This document shows positions 1-4,643 of a stretch of 5,632 nt of DNA, piece after piece. The notes beneath the pieces were generated by a model. It was given only the letters and a program-made list of their open reading frames with translations. It searched no databases and was not told the DNA's origin. The stretch comes from COMBO-56-21 sp038852315 (GTDB lineage Archaea; Thermoplasmatota; Thermoplasmata; UBA10834): assembly GCA_038852315.1 (NCBI GenBank), contig JAWCKF010000037.1, positions 1 through 5,632 of the forward strand, written 5' to 3'. The number at the start of each line of letters is the position of its first letter. The first letter of the stretch is position 1. The translations under genes were made by a program, and so were the position numbers.

Positions 1-1
1 T

Positions 2-307
2 CTGGCTGTCCCAAAGGGTGCGGGGCCCAAGGCCCAGAACGCGCTCGAACTCTCGCTCCTCGGGTCCGAGCACGTCCGAGAGGTGGCTGTGGAGGGAGGG
101 CTCAGCATAGTGGCGGTCGTGGGCGCTGGCATGAGGGGCACCCCTGGGGTCGCGGCTAGGGTCTTCTCGACCATGGCCCGCAACAACATCAACATCAGGG
201 CCATCGCGCAGGGCTCCTCCGAGCTCAACATATCGTTCATAGTCGCCAAGAGCGACGCGAGGAAGGCCGTAGAGGCGTTGCACAGCGATTTCAGGCTGGG
301 GGATTGA
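2..307 (+). CDS. Aspartate kinase, C-terminal ACT-domain end (5' partial)
   Basis: This is the last 101 codons of a gene that begins before the window; the frame is open from base 2 to the TGA at 305-307. Aspartokinase phosphorylates L-aspartate in the cytosol, the first step towards threonine, lysine and methionine (and isoleucine through threonine). The visible part is the regulatory tail: the end of one ACT repeat (GSEHVREVAVEGG) followed by a second ACT repeat with the family signature VVGAGMRGTPGVAARVFST, then NINIRAIAQGSSELNISFIV and a final helix ending ALHSDF. IAQGSSE.NISF is diagnostic for aspartokinase and includes residues that bind the feedback inhibitor in characterised members. 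A GTG at 83 is not the true start, because the homology continues upstream of it. The ilvD start lies 4 nt downstream, so the two are probably one transcript. The catalytic kinase domain is outside the window, so fusion to homoserine dehydrogenase can be excluded only on the C-terminal side. Confidence 0.93.
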   Translation: MAVPKGAGPKAQNALELSLLGSEHVREVAVEGGLSIVAVVGAGMRGTPGVAARVFSTMARNNINIRAIAQGSSELNISFIVAKSDARKAVEALHSDFRLGD

Positions 308-311
308 CCGC

Positions 312-1991
312 TTGTCCGATGCGATGAAGGGCCGACTGCGAAGCGATGCCTTGCGGAAGGGCGTCTCCAGGGCACCCGCGAGGGGGCTGATGAGAGCGCT
401 CGGGATGAAGGACGAGGATTTCAAGAAGCCGCTGATAGCGATAGCGAACTCATTCAACACCATCGTGCCCGGCCACATGCATCTCGATAGGCTGGTGGCG
501 GAGGTCAAGCGGGGAGTGGCCGAGGCAGGCGGCGTCGCCTACGAGTTCGGGGTGCCTGGCATCTGCGACGGCATAGCCATGGGGCTGGACGCGATGAGAT
601 ACTCCCTGCCCTCAAGGGAGATCGTGGCGGATTCGGTCGAGGCGATGGTCGAGGCTCACGTCGCGGACGGATGGGTCGGCGTGACCAACTGCGACAAGAT
701 AACTCCGGGAATGCTCATGGCGGCGGGCAGACTGAACGTGCCCTGCGTGATACTCACAGGCGGACCTATGATGCCCGGGAGGTACAAGGACCGCAGGCTC
801 GACGTGATCTCGATATTCGAAGCCGTCGGAGAGCTGAGCTCGGGAAAGATCACTGAGAAGGAATTCGAGGAGATCGAGCGCAGGGCCTGCCCAGGCCCCG
901 GATCGTGCGCGGGCCTGTTCACTGCCAACACCATGGCCTGCCTCTGCGAGGCCATGGGGCTCAGCGTCGAGGGCTGTGCGACGGCCCACGCGGACACCGA
1001 GCAGAAGCTGGAGATGGCCCGGCGGACGGGAAGGCTGTGCGTCGAGCTGGTCAGGAGCTCGACGAGGCCCAGGGACATCGTGACCAGCTCCAGCATCGAG
1101 AACGCCATCCGCGTGGACAACGCCATCGGCGGCTCGACTAACACGGTGCTGCACATGATGGCGATCGCCAAGGAGTTCGGCGTGGATTTCGAGCTCGACG
1201 CGTTCGACAGGATATCGCGGGAGACGAAGCACCTGGTCGCACTGAGGCCTGGCGGAACGCACTTCATGATAGACTTCGACCGAGCTGGCGGCGTGCCCGC
1301 TGTCCTGGCTAGGCTCGCACCTCAGCTGAAGGATGCGCGCACGGTGGAGGGTAAGAGCGTCCTGGAGATCGCGAGAAAGGCCGAGGTCAGGAACGAGGAC
1401 GTGGTGCGGAGCATTGACCGCGCATATCACGAGGAAGGGGGTATCGCGATACTGCGCGGCAATCTCGCGGAAGAAGGCTGCGTGGTGAAGCAGTCGGCCG
1501 TTGCGCCCTCGATGCGCAAGTTCGAGGGGCCGGCCAAGGTGTTCGACAGCGAGAGAGCTGCGACGGATGCGATGCTTGCGGGAAAGGTGAAGGAGGGCGA
1601 CGCGGTGGTCATAAGGTACCAAGGTCCGAAAGGAGCCCCCGGTATGCCGGAGATGCTTGGGCCCACCTCCATCCTTGCGGGGATGGGCCTCCTGGAATCC
1701 GTGGCCCTCATCACAGATGGCAGGTTCTCCGGCGGCACACACGGCCTGATGATAGGACATGTGTGTCCCGAGGCCTATGTCGGAGGAGCCATCGCTGCCG
1801 TCAGGGACAGGGATATCGTGCGGGTGAATCTTGACGCGCGTGAGATAGAGGTCCTCTTGTCACAGAAGGAGATAAGAGCGAGGCTGAAGGAGCGTAAGAC
1901 GCCGCAGCTCAAGCTCGGCGGCTACCTCGCGAGGTACAGGGAGTCCGTGGGCCCTGCCAGTGAGGGAGCGGTGCTCGGGAGAATGGACTGA
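312..1991 (+). CDS. ilvD: Dihydroxy-acid dehydratase (IlvD), probable [4Fe-4S] type
   Basis: IlvD dehydrates 2,3-dihydroxy-isovalerate and 2,3-dihydroxy-3-methylvalerate to the 2-oxo acids that precede valine/leucine and isoleucine. The 559-residue product has full family length and conserved blocks in order: NSFNTIVPGHMHL (47-59), GICDGIAMG (83-91, Asp86 a likely Mg ligand), NCDKITPGM (126-134, Cys127 cluster ligand, Asp128 and the Lys129 that is carbamylated in the family), PGPGSCAGLFTANTM (194-208, Cys199 cluster ligand), GGSTNT, RYQGPKGAPGMPEML, and DGRFSGG (469-475, Ser473 the likely catalytic base). In [2Fe-2S] family members a third cysteine sits in a TPCN motif; here the position is Gly54 in VPGH, as in the oxygen-sensitive E. 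coli enzyme. The TTG start at 312 is preferred because GGGGGAT lies about 8 nt upstream; ATG at 324 is the alternative and has no visible RBS. It follows the aspartokinase stop by 4 nt. Long antisense ORFs across this gene are by-products of its GC-rich codons. Confidence 0.96.
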   Translation: MSDAMKGRLRSDALRKGVSRAPARGLMRALGMKDEDFKKPLIAIANSFNTIVPGHMHLDRLVAEVKRGVAEAGGVAYEFGVPGICDGIAMGLDAMRYSLPSREIVADSVEAMVEAHVADGWVGVTNCDKITPGMLMAAGRLNVPCVILTGGPMMPGRYKDRRLDVISIFEAVGELSSGKITEKEFEEIERRACPGPGSCAGLFTANTMACLCEAMGLSVEGCATAHADTEQKLEMARRTGRLCVELVRSSTRPRDIVTSSSIENAIRVDNAIGGSTNTVLHMMAIAKEFGVDFELDAFDRISRETKHLVALRPGGTHFMIDFDRAGGVPAVLARLAPQLKDARTVEGKSVLEIARKAEVRNEDVVRSIDRAYHEEGGIAILRGNLAEEGCVVKQSAVAPSMRKFEGPAKVFDSERAATDAMLAGKVKEGDAVVIRYQGPKGAPGMPEMLGPTSILAGMGLLESVALITDGRFSGGTHGLMIGHVCPEAYVGGAIAAVRDRDIVRVNLDAREIEVLLSQKEIRARLKERKTPQLKLGGYLARYRESVGPASEGAVLGRMD

Positions 1992-2025
1992 GAAAGCGAG
2001 AATCCAGCAGGCTTCCCCGGAAAAG

Positions 2026-2042
2026 TTCTTGTGCTGCAAGAG
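2026..2042 (+). other. Small stem-loop in the ilvD to DUF835 gap
   Basis: In the 98-nt gap after ilvD, TTCTTG and CAAGAG form a 6-bp stem (the outermost pair is G-U) around a 5-nt loop, TGCTG. No T-run follows on the + strand, so it is not a convincing terminator for ilvD. It could be a processing or stability element, or chance. Confidence 0.25.
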
Positions 2043-2065
2043 GGCTAACGGTGAAACGGGATCTG

Positions 2066-2075
2066 AGCATATAGC
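2066..2075 (+). promoter_or_regulatory. Weak AT-rich TATA-like element upstream of the DUF835 gene
   Basis: AGCATATAGC is the only TATA-like stretch in the ilvD to DUF835 gap. Its centre is about 19 nt before the ATG at 2090, closer than the roughly 25 nt expected for a leaderless archaeal transcript, and no purine-rich BRE precedes it. It would fit better if translation began at the in-frame ATG at 2114. Read-through from ilvD is equally possible. An in-frame TAG at 2072-2074 shows the gene cannot start further upstream. Confidence 0.2.
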
Positions 2076-2089
2076 AAGCGGGGCCTCCG

Positions 2090-3442
2090 ATGACAGATAT
2101 CGTAGAGTTCGCCATGAAGACGGTGCCCAGCCTGATAGGGCTTGGGCTCATAGTCTACGCGGCGCTGAGGGTTAGGAGGAGCGGCTCGGAGTTCTTCGCG
2201 GCCGCGAGGAGCTGGATATTCTCGTTTTTCATGCTTTCGCTCGCGATCCTGTGGTTCGCTGAGCTGCTCGAAGACGCTACTCGCGGCTGGTGGGCGGAGA
2301 GCAACATCTACGTGGAGCTGACTTTCGTCGTCGTCTCCATGTGGCTCTCGACGTGCATGCTCGCCCTCTCTACGATGTACAGAAGACACAATGCGCTGGA
2401 GCAGTTCGCGGCGCTTCTTAGGCAGCGTCCTGTGAACGTGATAACTGTGCTGGGCGCCCTCGCGCTGGGAGTGCTGGCTCCCATCTGGTTCACCGACCTC
2501 TCGAGTCCAGAGCGCCTCAGGGACAACTCATGGGTCCTGGTGCTCGTGCTATCCTACATCGTGCTCTGTGCTCTTGTGGATGCGGGTCTCGCGCTCAGAG
2601 CGAAGCGATTCCTGATAAGGCTGTCAGGAACCGCGGGGTTCGAGATACAGCTACTTGTGCTGGCCTGGCTTGGAATCCCCGTCGCTGAGTTCGCGCTTGA
2701 CATAGTGGGAGGTTCGGTTTTCGAAATCGGCGACTACAACCCGTACGCTTGGATCATGGTCTTCCTCTTCGCAGCGATAACCGAGTCCGCGACTGGCCGT
2801 GGGTTCTCGGGGCTGATAGTCGACCCGGAGGTCGAGGACGTCAAGAGGTCGGGGTTCAGGGTCTACGACATCCCGAGGGGTGTGTACCTCATCGAGGAGG
2901 AGAGGCCCGGGCCCGCATTCAACCTCTTTTCGGAGCTGGTCACACTCCCACTGCACCCAGATGTTGAGATACCTGGCAGGGCCGAGTCGGCTTCGGAGAC
3001 CCTTGAGTATCTGATACCGAGGGGCCTCGTGGTCACGCGGGAGTACCCGGACCTGATTAGGAAGAACTACAACCTGCAGGTGACACCCATAGTCTGGCTG
3101 ACGGAGACACCCGGCGAGATGCGCATCGCTCCCACGAGCCTGGCGGTGCTCACTGATACCGTAGCCAGGTTCATGGAGAGCAACCCGAACAGCATAGTGC
3201 TCGTGGAGGGCATAGAGTACATCATAACCTTCAATGACTTCAAGAAGGTCATGAGATCCCTGGACACGCTCAACGAGACGGCGTGGGTGACGAAGAGCAG
3301 GCTCATCCTCACCATCGACCCGCGGGCGTTTGACGACCGCGAGCTGGCCCTGCTCGAGCGGGACAGGAGGGTCGTGAAGGGGAACCAGGGGATAGAGGAG
3401 CTGAAGCGCGGGTCGAGGCTGGAGACGCCGCACGCCCCGTGA
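2090..3442 (+). CDS. Seven-helix membrane protein with C-terminal DUF835 domain
   Basis: The product is 450 residues and its function is unknown. The N-terminal half is strongly hydrophobic, with about seven membrane helices by eye at roughly 11-27, 42-60, 74-96, 116-134, 147-168, 186-206 and 217-232. Arg/Lys-rich connections (RVRR at 27-30, YRRH at 97-100, RAKRFLIR at 170-177) suggest cytoplasmic loops. Residues from about 255 to 430 form a soluble domain: GVYLIEEERPGPAFNLFSEL (264-283), RGLVVTREYP, a middle strand VTPIVWLTE (331-339), and SIVLVEGIEYIITFNDFKKVMRSL (368-391), followed by SRLILTIDPRAFDDRELALLER. The VEG.EYI...F..V...L pattern matches DUF835, a domain often found at the end of archaeal membrane or multidomain sensor-like proteins. 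No kinase, HAMP or DNA-binding motif is visible. A membrane sensor or signal-output role is inference from the architecture. ATG 2090 is the first start after an in-frame stop at 2072; there is no clear Shine-Dalgarno, and ATG 2114 is possible. It lies 98 nt behind ilvD and converges on pheA. Confidence 0.85.
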   Translation: MTDIVEFAMKTVPSLIGLGLIVYAALRVRRSGSEFFAAARSWIFSFFMLSLAILWFAELLEDATRGWWAESNIYVELTFVVVSMWLSTCMLALSTMYRRHNALEQFAALLRQRPVNVITVLGALALGVLAPIWFTDLSSPERLRDNSWVLVLVLSYIVLCALVDAGLALRAKRFLIRLSGTAGFEIQLLVLAWLGIPVAEFALDIVGGSVFEIGDYNPYAWIMVFLFAAITESATGRGFSGLIVDPEVEDVKRSGFRVYDIPRGVYLIEEERPGPAFNLFSELVTLPLHPDVEIPGRAESASETLEYLIPRGLVVTREYPDLIRKNYNLQVTPIVWLTETPGEMRIAPTSLAVLTDTVARFMESNPNSIVLVEGIEYIITFNDFKKVMRSLDTLNETAWVTKSRLILTIDPRAFDDRELALLERDRRVVKGNQGIEELKRGSRLETPHAP

Positions 3443-3460
3443 ACCCCTTGACGAGCCATC

Positions 3461-3500
3461 GTGGCAGCACGGTCCGACCTGGTCTCCCAGTCAGTGCCAC
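3461..3500. terminator. Inverted repeat between convergent genes, possible bidirectional terminator
   Basis: The 90-nt gap between the convergent DUF835 gene and pheA holds GTGGCA (3461-3466) and TGCCAC (3495-3500), a perfect 6-bp inverted repeat. A smaller stem, CTGG/CCAG (3479-3482 with 3487-3490), lies inside it. Only TTT follows on the + strand and no T-run on the other, whereas archaeal termination depends mainly on T-rich stretches, so function is uncertain. Confidence 0.3.
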
Positions 3501-3532
3501 TTTCACGAACGATGCCGACCTGAGCGACTGCG

Positions 3533-4369
3533 CTAGTCCGAGGCCTTCTTGTACGAACCCAGTATCTTCACGAATGCTCCGGTCTTCAACAGCCCGCCTA
3601 TGGCTGCGTGGCAGTTGGGATCGTCTATGCTCCCTTCGAAGTCGGCGTAGAAGACGTACACCCAAGGCTTGTTCTTGCGCGGCCTGGACTCCAGCTTCGT
3701 GAGGTTGACTCCTCTGGACGCGAACTCGCCAAGACACCTGTAGAGTGCGCCTGGGACGTTCTTCGTGGCGAAGACTATCGAGGTCTTGTCCGCTCCTGGC
3801 ACAGGAGCGGGGTTCTTCTCGAGCACGAAGAACCTCGTGAAGTTGGCCGTCTCGCTCTGGATGTCCTCCTTCAGTATCTTGAGGCCGTAGACGCTGGCCG
3901 CGCGCCTGCTGGCTATGGCTGCGAGGTCCAACCTCTTGGCCTCAGAGACCATCCTCGCAGACCCCGCGGTGTCATACGCGGGCGTGACCCTCCACTCGGG
4001 GTGGCTGGCCAGGAATTTCCTGCACTGCCCGAGCGCCTGCGGATGGCTCACGACCTCCCTGATGGTCTCGATGGTAGCACCCTCGATGGCCATCAGGAAA
4101 TGCCTCACGGGCACGATTGCCTCGCCCGAGACGCTGAGATCGTGGTCCAGGAGAAGATCGTTCACCTGGGCGACGCTGCCCTCGATAGAGTTCTCAACGG
4201 GGACCATTGCGTGTGTGACCCTGTCCTTCTCGACCGCCTCGAACACCGACGCGAAATCAGGGAAAGGAACCGTCTTCACGCCGTTGCCGAAGTACTTGAA
4301 ACAGGCATCTTCGGAGAATGCCCCGGGCTCTCCCTGGAAGGCGACAACGACTTCTTTCGCCTTGGTCAT
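3533..4369 (-). CDS. pheA: Prephenate dehydratase with C-terminal ACT domain
   Basis: This enzyme converts prephenate to phenylpyruvate, the committed step to phenylalanine, in the cytosol. From the chosen start it has 278 residues, the usual size of a monofunctional prephenate dehydratase, and there is no chorismate mutase domain. The N-terminal catalytic domain opens with VAFQGEPGAFSEDA (9-22), then VPVENSIEGSV (57-67), SHPQALGQC (108-116), and the catalytic NFTRF motif (176-180, Thr178). The ACT domain begins near 196 and carries GALYRCL (207-213) and ESRP (227-230), the hallmark phenylalanine-binding motifs, so feedback inhibition by phenylalanine is expected. ATG 4369 is preferred because it places the first strand at the normal distance from the N-terminus and has AGGT about 10 nt upstream. 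GTG 4372 and ATG 4390 are alternatives. An open frame running back to 4843 overlaps leuA antisense and is not coding. The gene is divergent from leuA and convergent with the DUF835 gene. Confidence 0.95.
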   Translation of the reverse strand: MTKAKEVVVAFQGEPGAFSEDACFKYFGNGVKTVPFPDFASVFEAVEKDRVTHAMVPVENSIEGSVAQVNDLLLDHDLSVSGEAIVPVRHFLMAIEGATIETIREVVSHPQALGQCRKFLASHPEWRVTPAYDTAGSARMVSEAKRLDLAAIASRRAASVYGLKILKEDIQSETANFTRFFVLEKNPAPVPGADKTSIVFATKNVPGALYRCLGEFASRGVNLTKLESRPRKNKPWVYVFYADFEGSIDDPNCHAAIGGLLKTGAFVKILGSYKKASD

Positions 4370-4416
4370 CACGCGGCGTACCTGAAACATGGTATTTCTA
4401 TTCTTGCCAACACGGT

Positions 4417-4428
4417 GATTGTACAATC
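4417..4428. promoter_or_regulatory. Perfect 12-bp palindrome upstream of pheA (candidate operator)
   Basis: GATTGTACAATC is a perfect palindrome, 48-59 nt upstream of the preferred pheA ATG at 4369 and 27-38 nt upstream of the alternative ATG at 4390. Its AT-rich core (TTGTACAA) stands out from the GC-rich surroundings. A dimeric regulator site near the pheA promoter is plausible. A weak promoter element for pheA is the other reading, since no better TATA box lies closer to the gene. Confidence 0.4.
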
Positions 4429-4471
4429 CTGTCCACGCCTCCAGGGTTTGGCTGGTGCTTCCGCCAGCCTG

Positions 4472-4485
4472 AAAAGGTTTATATC
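4472..4485 (+). promoter_or_regulatory. Archaeal BRE/TATA promoter for the leuA transcript
   Basis: AAAAGGTTTATATC is a close match to an archaeal promoter: a purine/A-rich BRE followed directly by a TTTATAT box (4478-4484). With the usual spacing of about 26 nt from box centre, transcription should start near 4507, leaving an unusually long leader of about 137 nt before the leuA ATG. Read on the opposite strand the same bases give GATATAAACC, which could also serve pheA (start near 4455), but no A-rich BRE lies on that side. Confidence 0.7.
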
Positions 4486-4508
4486 TGGCGAGGCCATGAC
4501 CTTCTTTG

Positions 4509-4525
4509 TCACGCTTCAGGCGTGA
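4509..4525 (+). other. Stem-loop at the 5' end of the leuA leader
   Basis: TCACGC-TTCAG-GCGTGA forms a perfect 6-bp stem with a 5-nt loop, beginning within a few bases of the predicted transcription start. It would cap the leader RNA and could protect it or organise the downstream structures. It may also be an operator in DNA form. It does not overlap the leader ORF. Confidence 0.45.
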
Positions 4526-4550
4526 ACGCACTGAGAGAGGAACGCTAGGA

Positions 4551-4610
4551 ATGGCGCGAACGGACCATGGCCTGCTTATTCTGCCATTGGGGCTGCTCCT
4601 CCTAGCCTGA
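4551..4610 (+). CDS. Leucine-rich leader peptide upstream of leuA
   Basis: ATG to TGA encodes 19 residues, MARTDHGLLILPLGLLLLA. Eight are leucine, and four leucine codons in a row (CTG CTC CTC CTA, 4593-4604) come just before Ala and the stop. The set includes CTA, TTG and CTT; I saw no CTA in the visible leuA or in ilvD, where CTC and CTG dominate. GAGAGGA at 4535-4541 offers a Shine-Dalgarno about 9 nt upstream. The stop is 33 nt before the leuA ATG. The design matches leucine leader peptides such as enterobacterial leuL, which also has a run of four leucine codons including CTA. The expected role is a sensor: ribosomes slow on the leucine run when charged tRNA-Leu is scarce and thereby alter RNA structure downstream. 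Alternatives are a chance ORF or a small hydrophobic protein. It is in the same frame as leuA but separated by the TGA. A longer version from TTG 4506 is possible. Confidence 0.65.
   Translation: MARTDHGLLILPLGLLLLA
4565..4590 (+). other. Hairpin within the leader ORF
   Basis: CCATGGC (4565-4571) pairs with GCCATTGG (4583-4590) as 7 bp with one bulged T, around an 11-nt loop that contains the first leucine codons CTG CTT and the ATT. It is upstream of the run of four leucine codons and could be a pause hairpin or an alternative fold opened by the translating ribosome. Confidence 0.35.
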
Positions 4611-4630
4611 GCGATCAGTGCGGGGTTTTT
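4600..4630 (+). terminator. GNRA-capped hairpin plus T5: candidate attenuator terminator of leuA
   Basis: CTGA (4607-4610) and TCAG (4615-4618) pair around a GCGA tetraloop. The stem continues with C4606-G4620 and G4605-C4621 after a bulged T4619, then T4603 to T4600 with GGGG (4622-4625, including two G-U pairs) after a bulged A4604. TTTTT follows at 4626-4630. The 5' arm is the last leucine codons and the stop of the leader ORF, so a ribosome held there would prevent folding. CTCC (4596-4599) can also pair with the leuA Shine-Dalgarno GGAG (4631-4634), extending the same hairpin and hiding the ribosome site. Either transcriptional or translational attenuation could therefore result. Archaeal RNA polymerase terminates mainly at T-runs, and five T's is short. 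Confidence 0.45.
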
Positions 4631-4643
4631 GGAGAGTGCTGTT

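Larger units (their letters stand above)
4527..4622 (+). promoter_or_regulatory. Long-range 8-bp complementary pair enclosing the leader ORF (candidate antiterminator stem)
   Basis: CGCACTGA (4527-4534) is the exact reverse complement of TCAGTGCG (4615-4622). The first copy sits just upstream of the leader-ORF Shine-Dalgarno and the second is the 3' arm of the hairpin before the T-run, so this pairing and that hairpin exclude each other. A ribosome starting on the leader ORF at 4551 would cover much of the first copy. An 8-nt match can arise by chance in a region this size; its placement makes it worth noting. Confidence 0.4.

Noticed and set aside
83..307. Independent small ACT-domain protein starting at GTG 83
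   Set aside because: The frame stays open and homologous to aspartokinase upstream of this codon to the window edge, so it is the tail of a larger gene.
612..1760. Long antisense open frames across ilvD (382 aa and 203 aa on the minus strand)
   Set aside because: They are mirror images of a strongly conserved gene with GC-rich codons; the translations are Arg/His/Pro-rich and match no family I recognise.
3608..4525. 305-aa open frame on the + strand opposite pheA
   Set aside because: It lies wholly antisense to a clear prephenate dehydratase, has shadow-like composition, and runs through the divergent promoter region.
4567..4605. Alternative small ORF in another frame, MACLFCHWGCSS, inside the leader
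   Set aside because: It has no Shine-Dalgarno at a suitable distance and no link to the downstream gene; the leucine-rich frame is a far better fit to the context.
4507..4643. T-box riboswitch or other known leucine riboswitch
   Set aside because: I see no T-box-like consensus or specifier-loop layout, and T-boxes are bacterial elements.
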